Assembly (NCBI RefSeq): GCF_030246865.1
Contig: NZ_CP126738.1
Coordinates: 930,001 to 994,000 of the forward strand
Reading direction: 5' to 3'
From: Microbacterium sp. zg-B96
GTDB lineage: Bacteria > Actinomycetota > Actinomycetes > Actinomycetales > Microbacteriaceae
DNA length: 64,000 nt
The position numbers and the translations under genes were made by a program. Positions 38,137 to 47,446 of the stretch are shown piece after piece. The notes below the pieces were generated by a model. It was not told where the DNA came from. It did no database searches and saw nothing but the letters and a program-made list of their open reading frames with translations. Positions within the stretch are counted from its first letter, which is position 1. Each line of letters opens with the position of its first letter.

Positions 38137-39696
38137 GTGACGACGACGCCCATCGATCTCAGCCGACCCGACGGCAAGGGCCTCGCAGCAGGAACACTCG
38201 GTCTGTGGGGCTCAACGGTCATCGGACTGGCCTCCACCGCGCCCGTCTACTCGCTGGTGGCGACCCTCGGCTGGGTCGTGCTCGCGGTGGGCGGGCAAGC
38301 GCCGATCGCCTTCGTGCTCGCGTTCATCCCGATGCTGTTCATCGCCTTCGCCTACCGCGAGCTCAACAACGCCGTACCCGACTGCGGCACCACGTTCACG
38401 TGGGGGACGAAGGCCTTCGGCCCCTGGGTGGGGTGGATGGGCGGGTGGGGTGTCGCCGTGGCCGGGATGGTCGTGCTCGCCAATCTCGCCCAGATCGCGT
38501 CGATCTACTTCTGGTCGCTGCTGGGTCTGGAGTTCGAGAACAACGACTGGCGCATCATGCTGATGGCCGTGGCGTTCATCGCCGCGATGACCTGGGTCAG
38601 CTGGCGGGGTGTGGAGATCGGCGAACGCATCCAGAACGTGCTGCTGGGGCTGCAGTACCTCGTGCTGGCGATCTTCGTCGTCGCGGCGCTGTGGCACTAC
38701 TTCGCCGGCACCGCGCCGGCGCCGACCGCGTTCGACTGGGCCTGGTTCAACCCGCTCGCGTTCGTCACCGACACCGGCGCGTTCAACGAATCCGGCTTCG
38801 CCGAGGCGGTGCTGCTGGCACTGTTCATCTACTGGGGCTGGGACACCTGCCTGGCGCTGAACGAGGAGACCAAGGACCCCAAGCACATCCCGGGCCGGGC
38901 CGCGCTGCTGACCACCGTCATCCTGCTGGTGACTTACGTCGGTGTCACCGTCGCCGCCATGATGTACGCCGGCATCGGGGAGGCCGGGTCGGGCCTGGGT
39001 AACGAGGCCAACGCCGACGACTTCTTCCTTGCGATCAAGGACGGCCTGCTCGGGCCCGTCGGTTGGCTGCTCGTGGTCGCCGTGCTGGTCTCGGCCGTCT
39101 CCTCCACCCAGACCACGATCCTGCCCACCGCCCGCGGCACCCTCGCGATGGCCGCCTACAAGGCGCTGCCGCGCCGGTTCGCTGCCGTGCACCCGACCTA
39201 CAAGACGCCGTCCTTCTCCACCCTGGTGATGGGGGTCGTCGCGTCCGTCTACTACGTGTGCATGTCGCTGATCAGCGACAACATCCTGCAGGACTCGATC
39301 CTCTCCCTCGGGCTCGCGATCGCGTTCTACTACGCCATCACCGGGTACTCGTGCGTCTGGTACTTCCGCCGCGAGCTGTTCACGTCGGCGCGCTCGTTCT
39401 TCTACCGAGGGCTCCTGCCCCTGCTGGGTGCCGCCATGCTCACGTGGGCGTTCGTCCGCTCCGCAATCGACATGTGGGATGTCGACTACGGCTACACCGT
39501 GGTGTGGGGCATCGGCGGGACGTTCGTGATCGGCGTGGGCTCGCTGGCGTTCGGTATCGTGCTCATGCTGATCTGGTACGCCTTCCCCCGCGCCAAGCCC
39601 TTCTTCCGCGGTGAGAGCCTCAATCGCGACACGCCCGTCCTGGTCCCTGAGGATCCCGCCGACTATGGCCGCTCGGTCGACGGCGGACTGGCCTGA
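38137..39696 (+). CDS. APC-superfamily amino acid permease
   Basis: 519 residues with about 12 helices. The N-terminal signature GLWGSTVIGLASTAPVYSLVATLGWV matches the APC fold's first helix, and YRELNNAVPDCGTTFTWGTKAFG is the conserved loop after helix 2. A substrate cannot be assigned; the neighbour, a saccharopine-dehydrogenase-like enzyme read from the same transcript 7 bases later, suggests an amino acid, polyamine or related amine. TTG at 38101 would give a longer form but lies in the -35 element, so GTG at 38137 is used. Confidence 0.88.
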   Translation: MTTTPIDLSRPDGKGLAAGTLGLWGSTVIGLASTAPVYSLVATLGWVVLAVGGQAPIAFVLAFIPMLFIAFAYRELNNAVPDCGTTFTWGTKAFGPWVGWMGGWGVAVAGMVVLANLAQIASIYFWSLLGLEFENNDWRIMLMAVAFIAAMTWVSWRGVEIGERIQNVLLGLQYLVLAIFVVAALWHYFAGTAPAPTAFDWAWFNPLAFVTDTGAFNESGFAEAVLLALFIYWGWDTCLALNEETKDPKHIPGRAALLTTVILLVTYVGVTVAAMMYAGIGEAGSGLGNEANADDFFLAIKDGLLGPVGWLLVVAVLVSAVSSTQTTILPTARGTLAMAAYKALPRRFAAVHPTYKTPSFSTLVMGVVASVYYVCMSLISDNILQDSILSLGLAIAFYYAITGYSCVWYFRRELFTSARSFFYRGLLPLLGAAMLTWAFVRSAIDMWDVDYGYTVVWGIGGTFVIGVGSLAFGIVLMLIWYAFPRAKPFFRGESLNRDTPVLVPEDPADYGRSVDGGLA

Positions 39697-39703
39697 TCGC
39701 ATC

Positions 39704-40924
39704 ATGCGCATCCTCATCATCGGCGCCGGCGGTGTCGGCTCCGCCGCCGCCCGCATCGCGGTGCGCCGGGACTTCTTCGACGCCCTCGTCATCGCCGATT
39801 ACGACCCCGCCCGGCCGCAGGGGCTGGTGGACGACCTGGGCGATGACCGCCTCGCGGCGGCGCAGGTCGACGCTTCGGATGCCGACTCGGTGGCATCCCT
39901 CATCCGCACCCACGGCGCGACCCACGTGCTCAACGCGGTTGATCCGCGGTTCGTCATGCCGATCTTCGACGGCTGCTTCGCGGCGGGGGCCACCTACCTC
40001 GACATGGCCATGAGCCTGTCGCGGCCCCACGCCGATAAGCCCCACGAGCTGCCGGGGGTCAAGCTCGGCGACGAGCAGTTCGCGCAGGAGCAGCGCTGGG
40101 CCGACGCCGGGCTGCTGGCGCTGGTGGGCATCGGCGTGGAGCCGGGGCTGTCCGATGTCTTCGCCCGTTACGCCGAGGACGAGCTGTTCGACGAGATCGA
40201 CGAGTTGGGCGTGCGGGATGGCGCGAACCTCGTCGTGGCGGGGTACGACTTCGCGCCGTCGTTCTCGATCTGGACCACGATCGAGGAATGCCTGAACCCG
40301 CCGGTGATCTTCGAGCGCGACCGCGGCTGGTACACCACGGCACCGTTCAGCGAGCCGGAGGTGTTCGACTTTCCCGAGGGCATCGGCCCGGTGGAGTGCG
40401 TCAACGTCGAGCACGAGGAAGTGCTGCTGATGCCGCGGTGGACCAAGGCGAAGCGGGTGACGTTCAAGTACGGACTGGGGGACGAGTTCATCCAGGTGCT
40501 GCAGGTACTGCACAAGGTGGGACTGGACCGCACCGAGCCGATCGCGGTGAAGGGCGTGCAGGTGTCCCCGCGCGATGTCGTGGCCGCGGCCCTGCCTGAC
40601 CCGGCGACCCTCGGCGACAGGATGACGGGAAAGACCTGCGCCGGGGTGTGGGTCACCGGTACCGGCAAGGACGGGCAGCCGCGGTCGACGTATCTGTACC
40701 ACGTAGCCGACAACGAGCAGACGATGCGGGAGTACAACTCGCAGGCCGTGGTGTGGCAGACCGCGCTGAACCCGGTGATCGCCCTGGAACTGCTCGCCGC
40801 GGGCGTGTGGTCCGGTGCCGGGGTGCGGGGGCCGGAGTCGTTCGACGCCCGCCCGTTCCTCGACCTGCTCGCCGCGCCCGCGCCCGGCGGCTACGGCTCG
40901 CCCTGGGGCATCAAGGAACTCTGA
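39704..40924 (+). CDS. Saccharopine dehydrogenase-family oxidoreductase
   Basis: The N-terminal Rossmann motif ILIIGAGGVGSAAARIA and the later NAVDPRFVMPIFDGCFAAGATYLDMAM and GVEPGLSDVFARYA blocks are typical of the saccharopine dehydrogenase/carboxynorspermidine dehydrogenase superfamily. At 406 residues it is close to the single-domain enzymes that act on lysine-glutamate or polyamine-aldehyde imines. Precise substrate is open. It is seven bases after the permease stop, so uptake and metabolism of one compound are probably linked. The ATG at 39704 coincides with the first beta-strand; the frame upstream inside the permease gene is not used. Confidence 0.8.
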   Translation: MRILIIGAGGVGSAAARIAVRRDFFDALVIADYDPARPQGLVDDLGDDRLAAAQVDASDADSVASLIRTHGATHVLNAVDPRFVMPIFDGCFAAGATYLDMAMSLSRPHADKPHELPGVKLGDEQFAQEQRWADAGLLALVGIGVEPGLSDVFARYAEDELFDEIDELGVRDGANLVVAGYDFAPSFSIWTTIEECLNPPVIFERDRGWYTTAPFSEPEVFDFPEGIGPVECVNVEHEEVLLMPRWTKAKRVTFKYGLGDEFIQVLQVLHKVGLDRTEPIAVKGVQVSPRDVVAAALPDPATLGDRMTGKTCAGVWVTGTGKDGQPRSTYLYHVADNEQTMREYNSQAVVWQTALNPVIALELLAAGVWSGAGVRGPESFDARPFLDLLAAPAPGGYGSPWGIKEL

Positions 40925-40949
40925 AGCCGGGCATCCGTCGGCATCCGTC

Positions 40950-40968
40950 CTCTCCTGTCGCCAGGAGG
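40950..40968. terminator. Possible small bidirectional hairpin between convergent genes
   Basis: CTCCTG (40952-40957) and CAGGAG (40962-40967) can form a 6-bp stem with a 4-base loop in the 70-base gap between the saccharopine-dehydrogenase-like gene and ald. No T-run is present on either strand. Confidence 0.3.
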
Positions 40969-40994
40969 CCGGCGCCCGCCGCCCGCCGGAGCGG

Positions 40995-42110
40995 TCAGGC
41001 CAGGGCGCCTGCCAGCGGTGCGAGTGGCAGGGCATGCGCGGTGGCCACCCCGGCGTTGACGACGGCGCCGGCGTGGGTGTTCAGCCCCTCCGCGAGCGCG
41101 GAATCGGCGCGCATGGCCTCCTGCCAGCCCAGTGCCACGATGCGGCGGATATAAGGCATGGTGGCGTTGGTCAGTGCCGACGTCGAGGTGTTCGGTACGG
41201 CTCCCGGCATGTTCGCGACGCAGTAGAAGACGCTGCCGTGCACCGTGAAGGTGGGATCGGCGTGGGTCGTGGGACGGGTGTCCTCGAAGCAGCCGCCCTG
41301 GTCGACGGCGATGTCCACGAGCACCGACCCGGGCCGCATCCGCGCGACCATCGCATTGGTCACCAGCTTGGGCGCCTTCGCCCCCGGGATGAGCACCGAC
41401 CCGATCACCAGATCGGACGACACCACGGCGGCATCGAGGTCAAGCGGGTTGGATGCCGCGGTCTTCACCCGGCCCTGGAAGTGGTCGTCGAGGAACCGCA
41501 GCCGTTGCACGTTGGTGTCGAAGATCGTGACGTCCGCGCCCATGCCGGCCGACAGGTACGCCGCGTTGGCGCCGGCGACCCCGCCGCCGATGATCGTGAC
41601 CCGGGCGGGCCGGGTGCCGGGCACCCCGGACATCAGCAACCCGAGACCACCCGCCGAGCGCATCAGCGTCGACGATCCCACCATCGGCGCCAGGCGCCCG
41701 GCGACCTCGCTCATGGGCGCCAGCAGCGGCAGCGTGCCGCTGGGCAGCTGCACCGTCTCATAGGCGATCGCCGTCACCCCGGCGGCGACGAGCCGCTCGG
41801 TCAGTGGCCGGTCCGCGGCCAGGTGCAGGTAGGTGAACAGCACCAGGTCCTCGCGGAAGTACCCGTATTCGCTGGCGATCGGCTCCTTCACCTTCAGCAG
41901 CAGCTCGGCCCGGGCCCACACCTCCGCCGGGTCGTCGAGAAGCGTCGCACCGGCGGCGAGGTATTCGGCATCCGTCATCGATGATCCGTTGCCGGCGCCG
42001 GTCTGCACGAACACCTCGTGTCCGGAGGCGACGAGGTCGTGCACCCCGGCGGGGGTCAACGCCACCCGGTACTCGTTGTTCTTGACCTCGGCTGGTACGC
42101 AGATCCTCAC
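40995..42110 (-). CDS. ald: Alanine dehydrogenase
   Basis: NAD-dependent interconversion of L-alanine with pyruvate and ammonia. The catalytic residues expected from characterised enzymes are present: Lys75 in LLKVKEP and His96 in YLHLA. The dinucleotide fold IIGGGVAGANAAYLSAGMGADVTIFD and the C-terminal VDIAVDQGGCFEDTRPTTHADP region with the catalytic Asp follow. 371 residues is normal. GTG start with AAGGAG eight bases upstream. It lies 37 bases after the asparaginase on the same strand, so the two form an amino acid catabolic operon. Confidence 0.96.
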   Translation of the reverse strand: MRICVPAEVKNNEYRVALTPAGVHDLVASGHEVFVQTGAGNGSSMTDAEYLAAGATLLDDPAEVWARAELLLKVKEPIASEYGYFREDLVLFTYLHLAADRPLTERLVAAGVTAIAYETVQLPSGTLPLLAPMSEVAGRLAPMVGSSTLMRSAGGLGLLMSGVPGTRPARVTIIGGGVAGANAAYLSAGMGADVTIFDTNVQRLRFLDDHFQGRVKTAASNPLDLDAAVVSSDLVIGSVLIPGAKAPKLVTNAMVARMRPGSVLVDIAVDQGGCFEDTRPTTHADPTFTVHGSVFYCVANMPGAVPNTSTSALTNATMPYIRRIVALGWQEAMRADSALAEGLNTHAGAVVNAGVATAHALPLAPLAGALA

Positions 42111-42147
42111 TGATCGCTCCTTTTCCGCGCCCGGGGTGTGGGCGCCG

Positions 42148-43137
42148 CTACACCGTCGGGCGGATGGCTCCGACGTCTTTGCCGCCGCCGCTGACTGTCA
42201 GCGGGAGCGCACCGAGCACCTGCGCGACCTGCCCCGCGGGCAGGGCGCCGGCACGCACCAGCAGTGTGAGGGCGACGACGGTCGCCGCCCGCGAGCTGCC
42301 GTCGAGCACTTTCAGCGCCACGGTCGTGCCGTCGGGGGCGGCCATGACCAGTACGCCTTCGGCGCCGGTCTTGGCGAACACGTCGAGTTTGTCGATGACG
42401 ACGGAGTCGGGTCGCCCCTCGCCGTCGATCGTCCACGGGTTCTCCTTCACCGCGCGGACGAGCGTGGCCGCGTGGCGGTGCAGGGCGAAGGGGGAGCGTT
42501 CGGACGAGGTGACGATGCGCTGGATGCCGCGCGCGAGCGCCGCCAGGGTCATGCCGTAGACGGGAGCCCCGCACCCGTCGACCGCGGTGATGGACACCTT
42601 CGTGCCGCTGAGGCGTTCGATGACCTCGCGGATGTGCATCTGCAGCGGGTGGTTCACGTCGAGGTACGTCGCGGTGTCCCACCCGTTGACGGCGCACGCC
42701 AGCATCATCGCGGCGTGCTTGCCGGAGCAGTTCATGCGGATGCGCGAGGGCGCGCCCAGTTCCCGGACGAGCTCATCGCGCGTCGCGGTGTCGCCGGGCC
42801 ACGCGGGCGGGCAGCCGAGGTCGTCCTCGCCGACACCGGCGCGGTGCAGGATGCCGCGGACGACGTCGACGTGGCGGTCGGTGCCGGCGTGGCTCGCGGT
42901 GGCAAGACCCAGGCTCTCGCCGTCGAGGTCGGCTCCGGCGGTGAGGCACGCAAGTGCCTGCAGCGGCTTCAGGGTGGAGCGGGGGAGGATCGCGGTGTCG
43001 ATGTCTCCCAGCGCGGTGCGCACCGAGCCATCGGGGGCGAGCACCACGGCGCTGCCGGTGTGTCGCGACTCGACGAAGCCACTGCGCTCGACGACAGCGA
43101 GCTCCACGGCATCCTTGGCGGAGAACGTCTGCGGCAC
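42148..43137 (-). CDS. Asparaginase of the thermolabile Rhizobium-type family
   Basis: The 329-residue protein belongs to the asparaginase II family represented by the Rhizobium etli enzyme (class 3), unrelated to E. coli AnsA/B. Visible blocks are LPRSTLKPLQALA (Ser-x-x-Lys), SHAGTDRHVDVVRGIL, RMNCSGKHAAMML and VDGCGAPVYGMTLAALARG, which hold the Ser-Lys pairs and the Cys residues thought to bind zinc. It would release ammonia from asparagine. TAGGCT lies six bases before the GTG, so it appears leaderless and first in the operon with ald. Confidence 0.87.
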   Translation of the reverse strand: MPQTFSAKDAVELAVVERSGFVESRHTGSAVVLAPDGSVRTALGDIDTAILPRSTLKPLQALACLTAGADLDGESLGLATASHAGTDRHVDVVRGILHRAGVGEDDLGCPPAWPGDTATRDELVRELGAPSRIRMNCSGKHAAMMLACAVNGWDTATYLDVNHPLQMHIREVIERLSGTKVSITAVDGCGAPVYGMTLAALARGIQRIVTSSERSPFALHRHAATLVRAVKENPWTIDGEGRPDSVVIDKLDVFAKTGAEGVLVMAAPDGTTVALKVLDGSSRAATVVALTLLVRAGALPAGQVAQVLGALPLTVSGGGKDVGAIRPTV

Positions 43138-43143
43138 GCCTCC

Positions 43144-43149
43144 AGCCTA
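43144..43149 (-). promoter_or_regulatory. Putative -10 element (TAGGCT) for the asparaginase-ald operon
   Basis: TAGGCT on the minus strand ends six bases before the GTG start. It is divergent from the CAGACT before osmC; the two lie 28 bases apart. Confidence 0.45.
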
Positions 43150-43177
43150 CCGGCGCTCAGCCCCGCAGCCCGCGTGC

Positions 43178-43183
43178 CAGACT
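43178..43183 (+). promoter_or_regulatory. Putative -10 element (CAGACT) for the OsmC-family gene
   Basis: CAGACT ends six bases before the ATG, with the same spacing as the TAGRCT hexamers elsewhere. The first base departs from TANNNT. Confidence 0.3.
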
Positions 43184-43189
43184 GACGGC

Positions 43190-43663
43190 ATGTTCGGCGA
43201 GCACACCTACCAGGTGCAGACGCAGTGGACCGGCGACCGCGGCACCGGCACCAGCGGGTACCGCGACTACGACCGGTCGGTCACGATCACGATCGACGGG
43301 AAACCGGCGCTGGCAGCATCCGCCGACAAGCCCTTCCGTGGCGACCGGGACAAGTGGAACCCGGAGGATCTGCTCGTTGCGGCGCTGTCGGAGTGCCATC
43401 TGCTGTCGTACCTGCACGCCTGCGTCCAGGCGGGGGTCATCGTCACCGGTTACCGCGACGCGGCGACCGGGGTCATGGTGGAGGACGGCCGTGGCGGGGG
43501 AGCGTTCCGCGAGGTCGTGCTGCGACCGCAGGTGACCGTCGCGGATGCGTCGATGGTGGATGCCGCGCGCGAGGCGCACACGCAGGCGCACCAGTGGTGC
43601 TTCATCGCGAACTCGGTGAACTTCCCGGTGCGGCACGAGCCGGTCATCGACGTCGCAGGCTGA
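43190..43663 (+). CDS. OsmC/Ohr-family peroxiredoxin-like protein
   Basis: The 157-residue protein has the OsmC fold pattern: a beta-rich N-terminal half, WNPEDLLVAALSECHLLSYLHACVQAG with the first reactive Cys on the central helix, and the second Cys in HTQAHQWCFIANSVNFPVRHEP near the C-terminus. Members reduce organic hydroperoxides or protect against osmotic and oxidative stress. The frame is open far upstream, antisense to the asparaginase gene, but the ATG at 43190 gives the family length. It converges with plsC, with only 14 bases between stops. Confidence 0.85.
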   Translation: MFGEHTYQVQTQWTGDRGTGTSGYRDYDRSVTITIDGKPALAASADKPFRGDRDKWNPEDLLVAALSECHLLSYLHACVQAGVIVTGYRDAATGVMVEDGRGGGAFREVVLRPQVTVADASMVDAAREAHTQAHQWCFIANSVNFPVRHEPVIDVAG

Positions 43664-43677
43664 CGCGGCGGCCCGCT

Positions 43678-44454
43678 TCAGCGGCGCTCGTGCGGCAGGA
43701 CCTGCTTGATGCGCTCGACGGGGTTCTGCGCCGGCGCCTCGTTGTAGGCGTTCGCGAGCTCCTGACCGGACAGCGCATGGATGGCCGCCATGATCTCGTC
43801 CGTGGCGAGCCGTCGCGCGCGGCCTGAGGTCGCCGGGCCGTGGTGGGACAGGTCGATCGGCTCGCCGAAGCGCACGGTCACGCGCGGGCGCAGCCGCGGG
43901 AACTTCGCGCCCACCGGCATGATCTCGTTCGTGCCGACCAGGCCCACCGGGACCACGGGGGCGCCGGTCTGCAGTGCGAGGAAGGCCACGCCGGTGCGTC
44001 CCTTGTACAGGCGTCCGTCCAGCGAACGGGTGCCTTCGGGGTACAGCGCCGTTGCCGCGCCGGCCTCGAGCATGCGCTTCTGCTGGTCCAGGGCGTCCAA
44101 TGCCGCCTGGCCGGCACCTCGCTGGACCGGGAAGGCGCCGAGGGCGTAGAAGAACTCGCGGGAGAACCAGCCCTTGATGCCCTTGCCGTCGAAGTAGCTG
44201 GCCTTGGCCAGGAATCGCACTGCACGGGGGGATGCCATCGGGATCACGAACGAGTCGATGAACGACAGGTGATTGCTCGCGAGGATCACCGGGCCCTTGC
44301 GCGGCACATTCTTTCGTCCCTCGATCCGGGGGCGGTAGAACATGCGCATGAGCGGAGCGAGCACCCACCGCCCGATGACGTAGGCGGCTCCGATGCCCGG
44401 TACGGGTGCGGAGTCGCTCGTCTGCTCGTCGGGCGCGGGCTGCTGGACAGTCAC
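43678..44454 (-). CDS. 1-acyl-sn-glycerol-3-phosphate acyltransferase family protein
   Basis: PlsC-type acyltransferase that would acylate lysophosphatidate or a similar acceptor at the inner membrane face. Motif I NHLSFID holds the catalytic His and Asp, motif III YPEGTRSLDG and motif IV VPVGLVG follow, and ALGAFPVQRG is block II. The 258-residue length is normal. It is a single gene, transcribed divergently from the FKBP lipoprotein with 123 bases between them. Confidence 0.9.
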   Translation of the reverse strand: MTVQQPAPDEQTSDSAPVPGIGAAYVIGRWVLAPLMRMFYRPRIEGRKNVPRKGPVILASNHLSFIDSFVIPMASPRAVRFLAKASYFDGKGIKGWFSREFFYALGAFPVQRGAGQAALDALDQQKRMLEAGAATALYPEGTRSLDGRLYKGRTGVAFLALQTGAPVVPVGLVGTNEIMPVGAKFPRLRPRVTVRFGEPIDLSHHGPATSGRARRLATDEIMAAIHALSGQELANAYNEAPAQNPVERIKQVLPHERR

Positions 44455-44577
44455 TCAACGAGGTTACTCCCGTTCGCATGCGTGCCCGGGCATGGCGGTA
44501 TGGGCCCGTTCCCAGGCGCCCGGGAGCGGAGTGCGACAAGATGGGGGAGTCCGTTGTCACCCGCCGTGAGGATCCCC

Positions 44578-45537
44578 GTGCGCTTCCGCCCACTCGTCGC
44601 CCTGTCCGCTGCCGCCGTTTCGGTGGTCCTGTTCGCCGGTTGCACCGGCTCGCCGCAGCCCACGGACACCACGGACACCGCCTCTCCCAGCGCCGGTGAA
44701 CTCTGCGATGCGAAGCTGCCCTCGGGCGCGGCATCGGACGCGGTGACGGCCGATGGTGCAGTGGGCGAGGCGCCCAAGGTCACCTTCTCCGCCCCGCTGG
44801 AGATCGAAGGGATCCAGAGTTCGGTGCTGGTCGAAGGCGACGGCGACGAGGTCGCCGAGGGTGACTTCGCGCACGTTGCGTTCGTGGGCGTGGATGCCGA
44901 GACCGCCACAGAACTCGGTGCAGTCGGCTACGCCGAGGCGGAGATCCTGCCGCAGCAGATCGGTGCCGGCACAGGTCTCGGCCAGTTCCTCGGCTGCGCC
45001 ACCGTCGGCACTCGCGTCGCCGTCACCCTGCCCGCCGACCAGGCAAGCGGCACCGGGGCGCAGGTGTACGTGCTCGACCTGCTCGACGTCGCGCCCGGCG
45101 CCGCATGGGGCGACGAGCAGGAACCCGTCGACGGGATGCCTGCCGTGGAGCTCGCCGACGACGGTGCCCCCACGGTGACGATCCCCGAAGCCACCGCGCC
45201 GACAGACCTGCAGATCTCGGTGTTGAAGAAGGGTGACGGCCCCGCCGTCGCCGCCGGTGACACCACGCTGCTGCACTACTACGGCGTCGACTGGGAGACC
45301 GGCGAGTCGTTCGACTCGTCGTGGAGCCGCGGCGCCCCCTACTCCATCCCCGGCAACCAGTTCGTCGAGGGGTTCGTGCAGGCGCTGGCGGGTCAGCCGG
45401 TCGGCTCACAGGTTCTCGTCGTGATCCCGCCGGCGCTCGGCTATGGCGAGGCCGGCAGCAGCGACCACGAACTGGCGGGGAAGACCCTCGTCTTCGTCAT
45501 CGACATCCTGGCCACGCAGCACGCCCCCGCGGCGTGA
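44578..45537 (+). CDS. FKBP-type peptidyl-prolyl isomerase lipoprotein
   Basis: An N-terminal signal peptide with lipobox LFAGC (Cys22) predicts a membrane-anchored extracytoplasmic lipoprotein. Residues ~215-319 form a complete FKBP domain: [54 protein letters not shown] and LVFVIDIL. Residues ~65-170 look like a second, degenerate FKBP-like repeat without the aromatic active-site residues. A thiol-free folding role for exported proteins is inferred. GAGG six bases before GTG 44578 supports this start over GTG 44566. dxr follows 16 bases after the stop. Confidence 0.9.
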   Translation: MRFRPLVALSAAAVSVVLFAGCTGSPQPTDTTDTASPSAGELCDAKLPSGAASDAVTADGAVGEAPKVTFSAPLEIEGIQSSVLVEGDGDEVAEGDFAHVAFVGVDAETATELGAVGYAEAEILPQQIGAGTGLGQFLGCATVGTRVAVTLPADQASGTGAQVYVLDLLDVAPGAAWGDEQEPVDGMPAVELADDGAPTVTIPEATAPTDLQISVLKKGDGPAVAAGDTTLLHYYGVDWETGESFDSSWSRGAPYSIPGNQFVEGFVQALAGQPVGSQVLVVIPPALGYGEAGSSDHELAGKTLVFVIDILATQHAPAA

Positions 45538-45540
45538 CCG

Positions 45541-45546
45541 TAGGCT
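45541..45546 (+). promoter_or_regulatory. Putative -10 element (TAGGCT) for dxr
   Basis: TAGGCT ends seven bases before the GTG start of dxr, giving a leaderless message separate from that of the FKBP gene. Confidence 0.4.
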
Positions 45547-45553
45547 GAGTCGC

Positions 45554-46639
45554 GTGCGTCGCGTCCTCATTCTCGGTTCCACCGGCTCCATCGGCACCCA
45601 GGCGCTGGACGTCATCCGCGCCAACCCCGGTCGGTTCGAGGTCGTCGGCCTGTCGGCCGGGTCCCAGCGCGATGCGCTGGACCGGCAGGCGGCGGAGTTC
45701 CACGTCGAGCACACCGCGCTGGGCGCGGTCGAAGCCGAGCAGCTCGTGCGCGACGTCGAAGCCGATGTGGTGCTCAACGGCATCACCGGATCGGTAGGCC
45801 TCGGCCCCACGATCGCCGCGCTGGAAGCGGGCCGCACGCTGGCGCTGGCCAACAAGGAATCGCTGATCGTCGGCGGCGACCTCGTCACCGCGCTGGCGGC
45901 TCCCGGTCAGATCGTCCCGGTGGACTCCGAGCACTCTGCGATCGCGCAGGCGCTGCGCTCGGGGGAGCCAGGGGAGGTGCGCCGGCTGGTCCTGACCGCG
46001 TCGGGCGGACCGTTCCGGGGTCGCACCCGCGACCAGCTGGCATCCGTCACCCCGGCCGAGGCGCTCGCCCACCCCACCTGGGACATGGGCCGGATGGTCA
46101 CCACCAACTCCGCCACGCTCGTGAACAAGGGCCTGGAGGTCATCGAGGCGCACCTGCTGTTCGGTGTCGACTACGCCGACATCGACGTCGTGGTGCACCC
46201 GCAGTCGATCGTGCACTCGATGGTGGAGTTCGTCGATGGATCCACCATCGCGCAAGCATCGCCGCCGGACATGCGGCTTCCGATCTCACTGGGGCTCGAT
46301 TGGCCGCATCGGATCTCCGGGGTCGGCCGTCCGCTGGATTGGACGACCGCGTCGACGTGGACGTTCGAGCCGCTGGACGAGCAGGCGTTCCCCGCGGTCG
46401 CGCTGGCCAAGCAGGTGGGCAGGGCGCGCGGGACCTACCCGGCGGTGTTCAATGCCGCCAACGAGCAGGCCGTCGACGCGTTCCACGACGGAGCGCTCGG
46501 GTTCACCGGCATCCTGGACACCGTGCAGCGCGTCGTGGACGCGCACGAGGCGCCGGACACCCTCACCCGCGAGAGCCTCGCGGAGGCCGAAGAATGGGCG
46601 CGCCGCACGGCAGACCGGATGATCGCGCTCAGTAGGTGA
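45554..46639 (+). CDS. dxr: 1-deoxy-D-xylulose 5-phosphate reductoisomerase
   Basis: Second step of the MEP isoprenoid pathway, converting DXP to MEP with NADPH. Motifs are the N-terminal [14 protein letters not shown] dinucleotide fold, [23 protein letters not shown] with the metal-binding Asp and Glu, [10 protein letters not shown], and [16 protein letters not shown]. The 361-residue length from GTG 45554 begins directly at the Rossmann strand; the frame is open further upstream in the FKBP gene but is not used. In M. tuberculosis dxr is followed by a site-2 protease and ispG; here those lie about 10 and 13 kb downstream. The end overlaps the convergent pflA by 11 bases. Confidence 0.96.
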   Translation: MRRVLILGSTGSIGTQALDVIRANPGRFEVVGLSAGSQRDALDRQAAEFHVEHTALGAVEAEQLVRDVEADVVLNGITGSVGLGPTIAALEAGRTLALANKESLIVGGDLVTALAAPGQIVPVDSEHSAIAQALRSGEPGEVRRLVLTASGGPFRGRTRDQLASVTPAEALAHPTWDMGRMVTTNSATLVNKGLEVIEAHLLFGVDYADIDVVVHPQSIVHSMVEFVDGSTIAQASPPDMRLPISLGLDWPHRISGVGRPLDWTTASTWTFEPLDEQAFPAVALAKQVGRARGTYPAVFNAANEQAVDAFHDGALGFTGILDTVQRVVDAHEAPDTLTRESLAEAEEWARRTADRMIALSR

Positions 46640-47441
46640 CCAGGCCCCGGGCGCGGAAGTGCTCGCGGGCCGCCTCGACGGCATCCGCCTCGGGCGGCTG
46701 GGTGTCCGCCAGCGGATAGGGGATGTCCAGGCGCTCCCACTTGGACGTGCCCATCTGGTGGAAGGGCAGCACCTCGACGCGGGCGACGTTCGGCCAGCGC
46801 GAGACGATCTCGGCGACCGCCTCGATGTTCTCGGGGGAGTCGGTGAGCCCTGGTACCAGCACGAAGCGGATCCACACCGGCACCCCGTGGGCGGCCAGCC
46901 GGTCGCCGAAGTCGAGCGTCGGCTTGAGCTCCCGCCCGGTGACCTCGCGGTAGAGGTCGGGCAGGCCCGACTTCACGTCCAGCAGCACCAGGTCCAGATC
47001 CTTCAGCAGGGCGTCGGAGGCGTTGCGCCCGAGGTTGCCGGAGGTGTCGAGAGCGACATGGATGCCGAGCTTCGACGCCTCCGCGGCCAGTCGCGTCACG
47101 AATGCCGGCTGCTGCATGGGCTCGCCGCCGGAGATGGTGAGTCCACCTCCGGTGGCCTGGAACACCGGCAGGTACCGGCGCAGGCGAGCGAGGATGTCGT
47201 CGATGTCGGTCTTGGCGCCGTCGCGCTGCTGCCAGGTGTCGGGGTTGTGGCAGTACTGGCAGCGCAGCGGACAGCCGGCGAGGAAGAGCGTCATCCTGGT
47301 GCCGGGACCGTCCACGGAAGTGACGAGCTCCCAGGAATGCACGCTCGCGACGCGACCCGTCCGCATGGCTTCGAGGCGGGCGTGATGTCCGTCGGAGTCA
47401 GGGCGTGTGACGTTCGGTGCCGGCACCAGGATGTCGGACAC
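46629..47441 (-). CDS. pflA: Pyruvate formate-lyase activating enzyme
   Basis: Radical SAM enzyme that installs the glycyl radical on PflB. The [4Fe-4S] cluster motif CxxxCxxC is Cys57, Cys61 and Cys64 ([15 protein letters not shown]), followed by [14 protein letters not shown] and [18 protein letters not shown]. 270 residues is close to the usual 246 with a short N-terminal extension. It starts five bases after the pflB stop and so depends on pflB transcription. Function requires low oxygen, since the glycyl radical is destroyed by O2. Confidence 0.93.
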   Translation of the reverse strand: MSDILVPAPNVTRPDSDGHHARLEAMRTGRVASVHSWELVTSVDGPGTRMTLFLAGCPLRCQYCHNPDTWQQRDGAKTDIDDILARLRRYLPVFQATGGGLTISGGEPMQQPAFVTRLAAEASKLGIHVALDTSGNLGRNASDALLKDLDLVLLDVKSGLPDLYREVTGRELKPTLDFGDRLAAHGVPVWIRFVLVPGLTDSPENIEAVAEIVSRWPNVARVEVLPFHQMGTSKWERLDIPYPLADTQPPEADAVEAAREHFRARGLVTY

Positions 47442-47446
47442 GGGAG

